Notes: generated from the sequence alone by a model not told the origin. A stretch of DNA of 64,000 bases from Pseudeuparius sepicola (GCA_963920635.1 OY987298.1:85569454-85633453); one strand, 5' to 3'; positions 13,401-29,100 are shown, counted from the stretch's first letter. Numbers and translations are program-made.

Positions 13401-16400
13401 CGATAGGAAATGTTCTTTTCGTGTTACTTTCTGTGTATTTCTCTTAAAATGAGACCTTAGAACAGTGTGTGAAAACAGTTTATGCGAAATGGATGGGAAG
13501 TTACGGAATCAGGAATAATTTCGGAGTATTTGCTGAATTCCGCTGGATCTACGTCGATTCACTGTTTTCTCGTATCTTTAGTTTTTATGTGAATTTCGAT
13601 TGGAAATGTTCTTTTCAGGTTACTTTCCGAGTATTTCTCTTAACCTTAGTAGTTAGAACATTGTGTGAATACAATTTTTGCGAAATTGGATGGAAAATTA
13701 TGGAATCAGGGATAATTTCGGAGTATTTGCTGAATTCCGCTGGTTTACGTCGATTGTCTGTTTTCTCGTAACTTTAGTTTTTATGTGATTACGATAGGAA
13801 ATGTTCTTTTCGGGTTACTTTCCGAGTATTTCTCCTAACCTTAGTAGTTAGAACACCGTGTGAATACAATTTCTGCGAAATCGGATGGAAAATTATGGAA
13901 TCAGGGATAATTTCGAAATAATGGCTTAATTCCGCTGGTTCTTCATCGATTCTCTGTTTTCTCGTAACTTTAGTTTGTATGTGAATTTCGATAGGAAATG
14001 TTCTTTCCGTGTTACTTTCTGTATTTCTCTTTAAATGAGTCCTTAGAACAGTGTGTGAACACAGCTTTCGCGAAATTGGATGGGAAATTATGGAATCAGG
14101 GATAATTTCGAAGTAATTGCTGAATTCCGCTGGTTCCTCGTCTATTCTCTGTTTTCTCGTAACTTTAGTTTTTTTGTGAATTTCGATAGGAAATGTTCCT
14201 TTCGTGTTACTTTCTGTGCATTTATCTTTAAATGAGTCTAAAGTTACGAGAAAACAGTGAATCGACGTAGATCCAGCGGAATTCAGCAAATACTCCGTAA
14301 TTATTCCTGATTCCGTAACTTCCCATCCAATTTCGCATAAACTGTTTTCACACACTGTTCTAAGGTCTCATTTTAAGAGAAATACACGGAAATAACCCGA
14401 AAAGAATACTTCCTATCGAAATTCACATAAAAACTAAACAAAGAACGTAAGATTGTGAGTTTAGATGTGAATCAAGAAAAAGTGAGAGCACTCAAAGTTA
14501 GAAAACAATCGGGGAAAATTTTGGAGTATTTGCTGAATTCCGCTGTTTCTACATCGATTCACTGTTTTCTCGTAACTTTAGTTTTTTTGTGAATTTCGAT
14601 AGGAAATGTTCTTTTCGTGTTACTTTCTGTGTATTTCTCTTAAAATGAGACCTTAGAACAGTGTGTGAAAACAGTTTATGCGAAATTGGATGGGAAGTTA
14701 CGGAATCAGGAATAATTTCGGAGTATTTGCTGAATTCCGCTGGATCTACGTCGATTCACTGTTTTCTTGTATCTTTAGTTTTTATGTGAATTTCGATTGG
14801 AAATGTTCTTTTCAGGTTACTTTCCGAGTATTTCTCTTAACCTTAGTAGTTAGAACATTGTGTGAATACAATTTTTGCGAAATTGGATGGAAAATTATGG
14901 AATCAGGGATAATTTCGGAGTATTTGCTGAATTCCGCTGGTTCTACGTCGATTGTCTGTTTTCTCGTAACTTTAGTTTTTATGTGATTTCGATAGGAAAT
15001 GTTCTTTTCGGGTTACTTTCCGAGTATTTCTCCTAACCTTAGTAGTTAGAACACCGTGTGAATACAATTTCTGCGAAATCGGATGGAAAATTATTGAATC
15101 AGTCATAATTTCGGAGTATTTGCTGAATTCCGCCGGTTCTACGACATTTCTGTTTTCTCGCAACTTTAGTATTATTGTGAATTTCGATAGGAAATATTCT
15201 TTTCGTGTTGCTTTAGGTGTATTTCTCTTAAAATGAGTTCTTAGAACAGTGTGTCAAAACAGTTTTTGCGAAATTGGATGGGAAATTATCGAATCACAGA
15301 TAATTTCGGAGTATTTGCTGAATTCCGCTGGTTATACGTCGATTCACTGTTTTCTCGTAACTTTAGTTCCTATGTGAATTTCGATAGGAAATGTTCCTTT
15401 CGTGTATTTCTCTTAACCTTAGTAGTTAGAACAGTGTGTGAACACAGATTTTGCGAAATTGGATGGGAAATTGTGGAATCAGGGATAATTTCGAAGTAAT
15501 TGCTGAATTCCGCTGGTTCCTCGTCTATTCTCTGTTTTCTCGTAACTTTAGTTTTTTTGTGAATTTCGATAGGAAATGTTCTTTTCGTGTTACTTTCTGT
15601 GTATTTCTCTTTAAATGAGTCTAAAGTTACGAGAAAACAGAGAATCGACGAAGAACCAGCGGAATTCAGCAATTACTTTGTAATTATCCCTTATTAAATA
15701 ATTTCCCATCCAATTTCGCATAAACTGTCACATATTGTTCTAACTACTAAGGTTAAGAGAAATACACGGACAGTATCCCGGAAAGAACATTTCCTATCGA
15801 AATTCACTACTAAAGTTACGAGAAAACAGAGAATCGACGAGGAACCAGCGGAATTCAGCAATTACTTCGAAATTATCCCTGATTCAATAATTTCCCATCC
15901 AATTTCGCAAAAACTGTGTTCACACACTACTACTAAGGTTAAGAGAAATACACGGAAATAACCCGAAAAGAATACTTCCTATCGAAATTCACATAAAAAC
16001 TAAGCAAAGAACGTAAGATTGTGAGTGTAGATGTGAAATCAAGAAAAAGTGATAGCACTCAAAGTTAGAAAACAATCGGGGATAATTTTGGAGTATTTGC
16101 TGAATTCCGCTGTTTCTACGTCGATTCACTGTTTTCTCGTACTTTAGTTTTTAATGTGAATTTCGATAGGAAATGTTCTTTTCGGGTCACTTTTCGTGTA
16201 TTTCTCTTAAAATGGGTCTTTAGAACAGTGCGTGAACACAGTTTTCGCGAAATTGGATGGAAAGTTATTGAATCAGGGATAATTTCGGAGTATTTGCTGA
16301 ATTCTCTGTTTTCTCGAAACTTTAGTTTTTTTGTGAATTTCGATAGGAAATGTTCTTTTCGTGTTACTTTCTGTGTATTTCTCTTAACCTTAGTAGTTAG

Positions 16401-16952
16401 AACAGTGTGTGAACACAGTTTTTGCGAATTTGGATGGGAAATTGTGGAATCAGGGATAATTTCGGAGTATTTGCTGAATTGCGCTGGTTCTACGTCGATT
16501 CACTGTTTTCTCGTAACTTTAGTTTTTATGTGAATTTCGATTCGAAATGTTCTTTCCGTGTTACTTTCTGGGTATTTCTCTTTAAATGAGTCCTTAGAAC
16601 AGTGTGTGAACACAGCTTTCGCGAAATTGGATGGGAAATTATGGAATCAGGGATAATTTCGAAGTAATTGCTGAATTCCGCTGGTTCCTCGTCTATTCTC
16701 TGTTTTCTCGTAACTTTAGTTTTTTTGTGAATTTCGATAGGAAATGTTCTTTTCGTGTTACTTTCCGAGTATTTCTCTTAACCTTGGTAGTTAGAACACT
16801 GTGTGAATACAATTTCTGCGAAATTGGATGGAAAATTATTGAATCAGGGATAATTTCGGAGTATTGCTGAATTCCGCTGGTTCCTCGTCGATTCTCTGTT
16901 TTCTCGAAACTTTAGTTTTTTTTTGAATTTCGATAGGAAATTTTCTTTTCGT

Positions 16953-19900
16953 ATTACATTCCGTGTATTTCTCTTAAAATGAGTCCTTAGAACAGCGTGT
17001 GAAAACAGTTTTTGCGAAATTGGATGAGAAATTATGGAATGAGGGATAATTTCGGAGTATTGGCTGAATTCCGCTGGTTCTACGTCGATTGTCTGTTTTC
17101 TCGTAACTTTAGTTTTTATGTGATTTCGATAGGAAATGTTCTTTTCGTATTACATTCCGTGTATTTCTCTTAAAATGAGTCCTTAGAACAGCGTGTGAAA
17201 ACAGTTTTTGCGAAATTGGATGAGAAATTATGGAATGAGGGATAATTTCGGAGTATTTGCTGAATTCCGCTGGTTCTACTTCGATTCTCTGTTTTCTCAA
17301 CTTTAGTTTTCGATTGGAAATGTTCAATTCGAATTACATTCCGTGTATTTCTTTTAAAATTAGTACTTAGAACAGTGTGTGAAAACAGTTTTTGCGAAAT
17401 TGGATGGGAAATTATCGAATCACGGATAGTTTCGGAGTATTTGCTGAATTCCGCTGGTTCTACGTCGAATCTGTTTTCTCGTAACTTTAGTTTTTATGTG
17501 AATTTCGATAGGAAATGTTCTTTTCGGGTTACTTTCCGAGTATTTCTCTTAAGCTGAATTGCGCCGGTTCTACGACAATTCTGTTTTCTCGTAACTTTAG
17601 TTTTTATGTGAATTTCGATTGGAAATGTTTTGTGAATACACAGAAAGTTACAAGAAATGTTACTTTCTGTGTATTTCTCTTAAAATGAGTCCTAACAACA
17701 GCGTGTGAAAGCAGTTTATGCGAAATTAGATGGTAAATTAAGGAATCAGGGATAATTTCGAAGTAATTGCTGAATTCCGCTGGTTCCTCGTCTATTCTCT
17801 GTTTTCTCGTAACTTCAGTTTTTTTGTGAATTTCGATAGGAAATGTTCTTTTCGTGTTACTTTCTTCTTTAAATGAGTCTAAAGTTACGAGAAAACAGAG
17901 AATCGACGAAGAACCAGCGGAATTCAGTAATTACTTTGAAATTATCCCTGATTAAATAATTTCCCATCCAATTTCGCACTGTCACATATTGTTCTAACTA
18001 CTAAGGTTAAAAGAAATACAGGGAAAGTAACCCGAAAAGAACATTTCCTATCGAAATTCACATAAAAACTAAAGTTACGAGAAAACAGAGAATCGACGAG
18101 GAACCAGCGGAATTCAGCAATTACTTCGAAATTATCCCTGATTCAATAATTTCCCATCCAATTTCGAAAAAACTGTGTTCACACACTGTTCTACTACTAA
18201 GGTTAAGAGAAATACACGGAAATAACCCGAAAAGAATACTTCCTATCGAAATTCACATAAAAACTAAACAAAGAACGTAAGATTGTGAGTGTAGATGTGA
18301 AAACAAGAAAGTGATAGCACTCAAAGTTAGAAAACAATCGGGGAAAATTTTGGAGTATTTGCTGAATTCCGATGTTTCTACGTCGATTCACTGTTTCTCG
18401 TAACTTTAGTTTTTATGTGAATTTCGATAGGAAATGTTCTTTTCGGGTCACTTTTCGTGTATTTCTCTTAAAATGGGTCTTTAGAACAGTGCGTGAACAC
18501 AGTTTTCGCGAAATTGGATGGGAAGTTATTGAATCAGGGATAATTTCGGGGTATTTGCTGAATTCCGCTGGATCTACGTCGATTCACTGTTTTCTCGTAT
18601 CTTTAGTTTTTATGTGAATTTCGATTGGAAATGTTCTTTTCGGGTTACTTTCCGAGTATTTCTCTTAACCTTAGTAGTTAGAACAGTGTGTGAAAACAGT
18701 TTTTGCGAAATTGGATGGGAAATTTTGGAATCAGGGATAATTACGGAGTATTTGCTGAATTGCGCTGGTTCTACGTCGATTCGCTGTTTTCTCGTAACTT
18801 TAGTTTTTATGTGAATTTCGATTCGAAATGTTCTTTCCGTGTTACTTTCTGGGTATTTCTCTTTAAATGAGTCCTTAGAACAGTGTGTGAACACAGCTTT
18901 CGCGAAATTGGATGGGAAATTATGGAATCAGGGATAATTTCGAAGTAATTGCTGAATTCCGCTGGTTCCTCGTCTATTCTCTGTTTTCTCGTAACTTTAG
19001 TTTTTTTGTGAATTTCGATAGGAAATGTTCCTTTCGTGTAACTTTCTGTGCATTTATCTTTAAATGAGTCTCAAGTTACGAGAAAACAGAGAATCGACGA
19101 AGAACCAGCGGAATTCAGCAATTACTTCGAAATTATCCCTGATTCAATAATTTCCCATCCAATTTCGCAAAAACTGTGTTCACACACTGTTCTACTACTA
19201 AGGTTAAGAGAAATACACGGAAATAACCCGAAAAGAATACTTCCTATCGAAATTCACATAAAAACTAAACAAAGAACGTAAGATTGTGAGTTTAGATGTG
19301 AAAACAAGAAAAAGTGAGAGCACTCAAAGTTAGAAAACAATCGGGGAAAATTCTGGAGTATTTGCTGAATTCCGCTGTTTCTACGTCGATTCACTGTTTT
19401 CTCGTAACTTTAGTTTTTATGTGAATTTCGATAGGAAATGTTCTTTTCGGGTCACTTTCCGTGTATTTCTCTTAACCTTAGTGGTAGAACAGTGTGTGAA
19501 TACGGTTTTTGCGAAATTGGATGGGATATTATTGAATCAGGCATAATTTCGGAGTATTTGCTGAATTCCGCCGGTTCTACGACATTTCTGTTTTCTCGCA
19601 ACTTTAGTATTATTGTGAATTTCGATAGGAAATATTCTTTTCGTGTTGCTTTAGGTGTATTTCTCTTAAAATGAGTTCTTAGAACAGTGTGTCAAAACAG
19701 TTTTTGCGAAATTGGATGGGAAATTATCGAATCACAGATAATTTCGGAGTATTTGCTGAATTCCGCTGGTTATACGTCGATTCACTGTTTTCTCGTAACT
19801 TTAGTTCCTATGTGAATTTCGATAGGAAATGTTCCTTTCGTGTATTTCTCTTAACCTTAGTAGTTAGAACAGTGTGTGAACACAGATTTTGCGAAATTGG

Positions 19901-22900
19901 ATGGGAAATTGTGGAATCAGGGATAATTTCGAAGTAATTGCTGAATTCCGCTGGTTCCTCGTCTATTCTCTGTTTTCTCGTAACTTTAGTTTTTTTGTGA
20001 ATTTCGATAGGAAATGTTCTTTTCGTGTTACTTTCTGTGTATTTCTCTTTAAATGAGTCTAAAGTTACGAGAAAACAGAGAATCGACCTTCGTCCAGCGG
20101 AATTCAGCAATTACTTTGTAATTATCCCTTATTAAATAATTTCCCATCCAATTTCGCATAAACTGTCACATATTGTTCTAACTACTAAGGTTAAGAGAAA
20201 TACACGGACAGTATCCCGGAAAGAACATTTCCTATCGAAATTCACTTAAAAACTAAAGTTAGGAACCAGCGGAATTCAGCAATTACTTCGAAATTATCCC
20301 TGATTCAATAATTTCCCATCCAATTTCGCAAAAACTGTGTTCACACACTGTTCTACTACTAAGGTTAAGAGAAATACACGGAAATAACCCGAAAAGAATA
20401 CTTCCTATCGAAATTCACATAAAAACTAAGCAAAGAACGTAAGATTGTGAGTGTAGATGTGAAAACAAGAAAAAGTGATAGCACTCAAAGTTAGAAAACA
20501 ATCGGGGATAATTTTGGAGTATTTGCTGAATTCCGCTGTTTCTACGTCGATTCACTGTTTTCTCGTACTTTAGTTTTTATGTGAATTTCGATAGGAAATG
20601 TTCTTTTCGGGTCACTTTCCGAGTATTTCTCTTAACCTTAGTAGTTAGAACAGTGTGTGAAAACAGTTTTTGCGAAATTGGATGGGAAATTTTGGAATCA
20701 GGGATAATATCGAAATAATGGCTTAATTCCGCTGGTTCTTCATCGATTCTCTGTTTTCTCGTAACTTTAGTTCCTATGTGAATTTCGATAGGAAATGTTC
20801 CTTTCGTGTATTCCTCTTAACCTTAGTAGTTAGAACAGTGTGTGAACACAGTTTTTGCGAATTTGGATGGGAAATTGTGGAATCAGGGATAATTTCGAAG
20901 TAATTGCTGAATTCCGCTGGTTCCTCGTCGATTCTCTGTTTTCTCGTAACTTTAGCTTTTTTGTGAATTTCGATAGGAAATGTTCCTTTCGTGTTACTTT
21001 CTGTGCATTTATCTTTAAATGAGTCTAAAGTTACGAGAAAACAGTGAATCGACGTAGATCCAGCGGAATTCAGCAAATACTCCGTAATTATTCCTGATTC
21101 CGTAACTTCCCATCCAATTTCGCATAAACTGTTTTCACACACTGTTCTAAGGTCTCATTTAAAGAGAAATACACGGAAATAACCCGAAAAGAATACTTCC
21201 TATCGAAATTCACATAAAAACTAAACAAAGAACGTAAGATTGTGAGTTTAGATGTGAATCAAAAAAAAGTGAGAGCACTCAAAGTTAGAAAACAATCGGG
21301 GAAAATTTTGGAGTATTTGCTGAATTCCGCTGTTTCTACGTCGATTCACTGTTTTCTCGTAACTTTAGTTTTTTTGTGAATTTCGATAGGAAATGTTCTT
21401 TTCGTGTTACTTTCTGTGTATTTCTCTTAAAATGAGACCTTAGAACAGTGTGTGAAAACAGTTTATGCGAAATTGGATGGGAAGTTACGGAATCAGGAAT
21501 AATTTCGGAGTATTTGCTGAATTCCGCTGGATCTACGTCGATTCACTGTTTTCTTGTATCTTTAGTTTTTATGTGAATTTCGATTGGAAATGTTCTTTTC
21601 AGGTTACTTTCCGAGTATTTCTCTTAACCTTAGTAGTTAGAACATTGTGTGAATACAATTTTTGCGAAATTGGATGGAAAATTATGGAATCAGGGATAAT
21701 TTCGGAGTATTTGCTGAATTCCGCTGGTTCTACGTCGATTGTCTGTTTTCTCGTAACTTTAGTTTTTATGTGATTTCGATAGGAAATGTTCTTTTCGGGT
21801 TACTTTCCGAGTATTTCTCCTAACCTTAGTAGTTAGAACACCGTGTGAATACAATTTCTGCGAAATCGGATGGAAAATTATGGAATCAGGGATAATTTCG
21901 AAATAATGGCTTAATTCCGCTGGTTCTTCATCGATTCTCTGTTTTCTCGTAACTTTAGTTTGTATGTGAATTTCGATAGGAAATGTTCTTTTCGGGTTAC
22001 TTTCCCTGTATTTCTTTTAGCCTTAGTAGTTAGAACAATATGTGACAGTGCGAAATTGGATGGGAAATTATTTAATCAGGGATAATTTCAAAGTAATTAC
22101 TGAATTCCGCTGGTTCTTCGTCGATTCTCTGTTTTCTCGTAACTTTAGACTCATTTAAAGAAGAAAGTAACACGAAAAGAACATTTCCTATCGAAATTCA
22201 CAAAAAAACTGAAGTTACGAGAAAACAGAGTGTATTTCTCTTAACCTTAGTAGTAGAACAGTGTGTGAACACGGTTTTTGCGAAATTGGATGGGATATTA
22301 TTGAATCAGTCATAATTTCGGAGTATTTGCTGAATTCCGCCGGTTCTACGACATTTCTGTTTTCTCGCAACTTTAGTATTATTGTGAATTTCGATAGGAA
22401 ATATTCTTTTCGTGTTGCTTTAGGTGTATTTCTCTTAAAATGAGTTCTTAGAACAGTGTGTCAAAACAGTTTTTGCGAAATTGGATGGGAAATTATCGAA
22501 TCACAGATAATTTCGGAGTATTTGCTGAATTCCGCTGGTTATACGTCGATTCACTGTTTTCTCGTAACTTTAGTTTGTATGTGAATTTCGATAGGAAATG
22601 TTCTTTCCGTGTTACTTTCTGTATTTCTCTTTAAATGAGTCCTTAGAACAGTGTGTGAACACAGCTTTCGCGAAATTGGATGGGAAATTATGGAATCAGG
22701 GATAATTTCGAAGTAATTGCTGAATTCCGCTGGTTCCTCGTCTATTCTCTGTTTTCTCGTAACTTTAGTTTTTTTGTGAATTTCGATAGGAAATGTTCCT
22801 TTCGTGTTACTTTCTGTGCATTTATCTTTAAATGAGTCTAAAGTTACGAGAAAACAGTGAATCGACGTAGATCCAGCGGAATTCAGCAAATACTCCGTAA

Positions 22901-25235
22901 TTATTCCTGATTCCGTAACTTCCCATCCAATTTCGCATAAACTGTTTTCACACACTGTTCTAAGGTCTCATTTAAAGAGAAATACACGGAAATAACCCGA
23001 AAAGAATACTTCCTATCGAAATTCACATAAAAACTAAACAAAGAACGTAAGATTGTGAGTTTAGATGTGAATCAAAAAAAAGTGAGAGCACTCAAAGTTA
23101 GAAAACAATCGGGGAAAATTTTGGAGTATTTGCTGAATTCCGCTGTTTCTACGTCGATTCACTGTTTTCTCGTAACTTTAGTTTTTTTGTGAATTTCGAT
23201 AGGAAATGTTCTTTTCGTGTTACTTTCTGTGTATTTCTCTTAAAATGAGACCTTAGAACAGTGTGTGAAAACAGTTTATGCGAAATTGGATGGGAAGTTA
23301 CGGAATCAGGAATAATTTCGGAGTATTTGCTGAATTCCGCTGGATCTACGTCGATTCACTGTTTTCTTGTATCTTTAGTTTTTATGTGAATTTCGATTGG
23401 AAATGTTCTTTTCAGGTTACTTTCCGAGTATTTCTCTTAACCTTAGTAGTTAGAACATTGTGTGAATACAATTTTTGCGAAATTGGATGGAAAATTATGG
23501 AATCAGGGATAATTTCGGAGTATTTGCTGAATTCCGCTGGTTCTACGTCGATTGTCTGTTTTCTCGTAACTTTAGTTTTTATGTGATTTCGATAGGAAAT
23601 GTTCTTTTCGGGTTACTTTCCGAGTATTTCTCCTAACCTTAGTAGTTAGAACACCGTGTGAATACAATTTCTGCGAAATCGGATGGAAAATTATGGAATC
23701 AGGGATAATTTCGAAATAATGGCTTAATTCCGCTGGTTCTTCATCGATTCTCTGTTTTCTCGTAACTTTAGTTTGTATGTGAATTTCGATAGGAAATGTT
23801 CTTTTCGGGTTACTTTCCCTGTATTTCTTTTAGCCTTAGTAGTTAGAACAATATGTGACAGTGCGAAATTGGATGGGAAATTATTTAATCAGGGATAATT
23901 TCAAAGTAATTACTGAATTCCGCTGGTTCTTCGTCGATTCTCTGTTTTCTCGTAACTTTAGACTCATTTAAAGAAGAAAGTAACACGAAAAGAACATTTC
24001 CTATCGAAATTCACAAAAAAACTGAAGTTACGAGAAAACAGAGTGTATTTCTCTTAACCTTAGTAGTAGAACAGTGTGTGAACACGGTTTTTGCGAAATT
24101 GGATGGGATATTATTGAATCAGTCATAATTTCGGAGTATTTGCTGAATTCCGCCGGTTCTACGACATTTCTGTTTTCTCGCAACTTTAGTATTATTGTGA
24201 ATTTCGATAGGAAATATTCTTTTCGTGTTGCTTTAGGTGTATTTCTCTTAAAATGAGTTCTTAGAACAGTGTGTCAAAACAGTTTTTGCGAAATTGGATG
24301 GGAAATTATCGAATCACAGATAATTTCGGAGTATTTGCTGAATTCCGCTGGTTATACGTCGATTCACTGTTTTCTCGTAACTTTAGTTCCTATGTGAATT
24401 TCGATAGGAAATGTTCCTTTCGTGTATTTCTCTTAACCTTAGTAGTTAGAACAGTGTGTGAACACAGATTTTGCGAAATTGGATGGGAAATTGTGGAATC
24501 AGGGATAATTTCGAAGTAATTGCTGAATTCCGCTGGTTCCTCGTCTATTCTCTGTTTTCTCGTAACTTTAGTTTTTTTGTGAATTTCGATAGGAAATGTT
24601 CTTTTCGTGTTACTTTCTGTGTATTTCTCTTTAAATGAGTCTAAAGTTACGAGAAAACAGAGAATCGACGAAGAACCAGCGGAATTCAGCAATTACTTTG
24701 TAATTATCCCTTATTAAATAATTTCCCATCCAATTTCGCATAAACTGTCACATATTGTTCTAACTACTAAGGTTAAGAGAAATACACGGACAGTATCCCG
24801 GAAAGAACATTTCCTATCGAAATTCACTACTAAAGTTACGAGAAAACAGAGAATCGACGAGGAACCAGCGGAATTCAGCAATTACTTCGAAATTATCCCT
24901 GATTCAATAATTTCCCATCCAATTTCGCAAAAACTGTGTTCACACACTACTACTAAGGTTAAGAGAAATACACGGAAATAACCCGAAAAGAATACTTCCT
25001 ATCGAAATTCACATAAAAACTAAGCAAAGAACGTAAGATTGTGAGTGTAGATGTGAAATCAAGAAAAAGTGATAGCACTCAAAGTTAGAAAACAATCGGG
25101 GATAATTTTGGAGTATTTGCTGAATTCCGCTGTTTCTACGTCGATTCACTGTTTTCTCGTACTTTAGTTTTTAATGTGAATTTCGATAGGAAATGTTCTT
25201 TTCGGGTCACTTTTCGTGTATTTCTCTTAAAATGG
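16953..25235. repeat. Higher-order repeat copy, offset 16,952 bp from window start
   Basis: Positions 1 to about 8283 recur here at a constant offset of 16,952 bp, in phase over more than 8 kb, including the inversion linkers and the 1,813-bp tandem step. The match breaks at 8290/25242, where the two copies carry different small rearrangements at the same place. After it the offset becomes 16,978 bp (8732 against 25710). Confidence 0.9.
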
Positions 25236-26118
25236 GTCTTTAGAAAGTCTTTAGAAAGTTATTGAATCAGGGATAATTTCGGAGTATTTGCTGAATTCTC
25301 TGTTTTCTCGAAACTTTAGTTTTTTTGTGAATTTCGATAGGAAATGTTCTTTTCGTGTTACTTTCTGTGTATTTCTCTTAACCTTAGTAGTTAGAACAGT
25401 GTGTGAACACAGTTTTTGCGAATTTGGATGGGAAATTGTGGAATCAGGGATAATTTCGGAGTATTTGCTGAATTGCGCTGGTTCTACGTCGATTCACTGT
25501 TTTCTCGTAACTTTAGTTTTTATGTGAATTTCGATTCGAAATGTTCTTTCCGTGTTACTTTCTGGGTATTTCTCTTAAAATGAGTCCTTAGAACAGCGTG
25601 TGAAAACAGTTTTTGCGAAATTGGATGAGAAATTATGGAATGAGGGATAATTTCGGAGTATTGGCTGAATTCCGCTGGTTCTACGTCGATTGTCTGTTTT
25701 CTCGTAACTTTAGTTTTTATGTGATTTCGATAGGAAATGTTCTTTTCGTATTACATTCCGTGTATTTCTCTTAAAATGAGTCCTTAGAACAGCGTGTGAA
25801 AACAGTTTTTGCGAAATTGGATGAGAAATTATGGAATGAGGGATAATTTCGGAGTATTTGCTGAATTCCGCTGGTTCTACTTCGATTCTCTGTTTTCTCA
25901 ACTTTAGTTTTCGATTGGAAATGTTCAATTCGAATTACATTCCGTGTATTTCTTTTAAAATTAGTACTTAGAACAGTGTGTGAAAACAGTTTTTGCGAAA
26001 TTGGATGGGAAATTATCGAATCACGGATAGTTTCGGAGTATTTGCTGAATTCCGCTGGTTCTACGTCGAATCTGTTTTCTCGTAACTTTAGTTTTTATGT
26101 GAATTTCGATAGGAAATG

Positions 26119-29100
26119 TTCTTTTCGGGTTACTTTCCGAGTATTTCTCTTAAGCTGAATTGCGCCGGTTCTACGACAATTCTGTTTTCTCGTAACTTTA
26201 GTTTTTATGTGAATTTCGATTGGAAATGTTTTGTGAATACACAGAAAGTTACAAGAAATGTTACTTTCTGTGTATTTCTCTTAAAATGAGTCCTAACAAC
26301 AGCGTGTGAAAGCAGTTTATGCGAAATTAGATGGTAAATTAAGGAATCAGGGATAATTTCGAAGTAATTGCTGAATTCCGCTGGTTCCTCGTCTATTCTC
26401 TGTTTTCTCGTAACATCAGTTTTTTTGTGAATTTCGATAGGAAATGTTCTTTTCGTGTTACTTTCTTCTTTAAATGAGTCTAAAGTTACGAGAAAACAGA
26501 GAATCGACGAAGAACCAGCGGAATTCAGTAATTACTTTGAAATTATCCCTGATTAAATAATTTCCCATCCAATTTCGCACTGTCACATATTGTTCTAACT
26601 ACTAAGGTTAAAAGAAATACAGGGAAAGTAACCCGAAAAGAACATTTCCTATCGAAATTCACATAAAAACTAAAGTTACGAGAAAACAGAGAATCGACGA
26701 GGAACCAGCGGAATTCAGCAATTACTTCGAAATTATCCCTGATTCAATAATTTCCCATCCAATTTCGAAAAACCTGTGTTCACACACTGTTCTACTACTA
26801 AGGTTAAGAGAAATACACGGAAATAACCCGAAAAGAATACTTCCTATCGAAATTCACATAAAAACTAAACAAAGAACGTAAGATTGTGAGTGTAGATGTG
26901 AAAACAAGAAAGTGATAGCACTCAAAGTTAGAAAACAATCGGGGAAAATTTTGGAGTATTTGCTGAATTCCGATGTTTCTACGTCGATTCACTGTTTCTC
27001 GTAACTTTAGTTTTTATGTGAATTTCGATAGGAAATGTTCTTTTCGGGTCACTTTTCGTGTATTTCTCTTAAAATGGGTCTTTAGAACAGTGCGTGAACA
27101 CAGTTTTCGCGAAATTGGATGGGAAGTTATTGAATCAGGGATAATTTCGGGGTATTTGCTGAATTCCGCTGGATCTACGTCGATTCACTGTTTTCTCGTA
27201 TCTTTAGTTTTTATGTGAATTTCGATTGGAAATGTTCTTTTCGGGTTACTTTCCGAGTATTTCTCTTAACCTTAGTAGTTAGAACAGTGTGTGAAAACAG
27301 TTTTTGCGAAATTGGATGGGAAATTTTGGAATCAGGGATAATTACGGAGTATTTGCTGAATTGCGCTGGTTCTACGTCGATTCGCTGTTTTCTCGTAACT
27401 TTAGTTTTTATGTGAATTTCGATTCGAAATGTTCTTTCCGTGTTACTTTCTGGGTATTTCTCTTTAAATGAGTCCTTAGAACAGTGTGTGAACACAGCTT
27501 TCGCGAAATTGGATGGGAAATTATGGAATCAGGGATAATTTCGAAGTAATTGCTGAATTCCGCTGGTTCCTCGTCTATTCTCTGTTTTCTCGTAACTTTA
27601 GTTTTTTTGTGAATTTCGATAGGAAATGTTCCTTTCGTGTAACTTTCTGTGCATTTATCTTTAAATGAGTCTCAAGTTACGAGAAAACAGAGAATCGACG
27701 AAGAACCAGCGGAATTCAGCAATTACTTCGAAATTATCCCTGATTCAATAATTTCCCATCCAATTTCGCAAAAACTGTGTTCACACACTGTTCTACTACT
27801 AAGGTTAAGAGAAATACACGGAAATAACCCGAAAAGAATACTTCCTATCGAAATTCACATAAAAACTAAACAAAGAACGTAAGATTGTGAGTTTAGATGT
27901 GAAAACAAGAAAAAGTGAGAGCACTCAAAGTTAGAAAACTATCGGGGAAAATTCTGGAGTATTTGCTGAATTCCGCTGTTTCTACGTCGATTCACTGTTT
28001 TCTCGTAACTTTAGTTTTTATGTGAATTTCGATAGGAAATGTTCTTTTCGGGTCACTTTCCGTGTATTTCTCTTAACCTTAGTGGTAGAACAGTGTGTGA
28101 ATACGGTTTTTGCGAAATTGGATGGGATATTATTGAATCAGGCATAATTTCGGAGTATTTGCTGAATTCCGCCGGTTCTACGACATTTCTGTTTTCTCGC
28201 AACTTTAGTATTATTGTGAATTTCGATAGGAAATATTCTTTTCGTGTTGCTTTAGGTGTATTTCTCTTAAAATGAGTTCTTAGAACAGTGTGTCAAAACA
28301 GTTTTTGCGAAATTGGATGGGAAATTATCGAATCACAGATAATTTCGGAGTATTTGCTGAATTCCGCTGGTTATACGTCGATTCACTGTTTTCTCGTAAC
28401 TTTAGTTCCTATGTGAATTTCGATAGGAAATGTTCCTTTCGTGTATTTCTCTTAACCTTAGTAGTTAGAACAGTGTGTGAACACAGATTTTGCGAAATTG
28501 GATGGGAAATTGTGGAATCAGGGATAATTTCGAAGTAATTGCTGAATTCCGCTGGTTCCTCGTCTATTCTCTGTTTTCTCGTAACTTTAGTTTTTTTGTG
28601 AATTTCGATAGGAAATGTTCTTTTCGTGTTACTTTCTGTGTATTTCTCTTTAAATGAGTCTAAAGTTACGAGAAAACAGAGAATCGACGAAGAACCAGCG
28701 GAATTCAGCAATTACTTTGTAATTATCCCTTATTAAATAATTTCCCATCCAATTTCGCATAAACTGTCACATATTGTTCTAACTACTAAGGTTAAGAGAA
28801 ATACACGGACAGTATCCCGGAAAGAACATTTCCTATCGAAATTCACTTAAAAACTAAAGTTACGAGAAAACAGAGAATCGACGAGGAACCAGCGGAATTC
28901 AGCAATTACTTCGAAATTATCCCTGATTCAATAATTTCCCATCCAATTTCGCAAAAACTGTGTTCACACACTGTTCTACTACTAAGGTTAAGAGAAATAC
29001 ACGGAAATAACCCGAAAAGAATACTTCCTATCGAAATTCACATAAAAACTAAGCAAAGAACGTAAGATTGTGAGTGTAGATGTGAAAACAAGAAAAAGTG

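Noticed and set aside
13789..14355. 188-codon open frame (and dozens of 60-134 codon frames) in the satellite
   Set aside because: They are translations of repeated monomers in several frames and on both strands. The same peptide scraps recur in every copy, and starts and stops change with single-base variants. No domain, promoter or splice site supports them.
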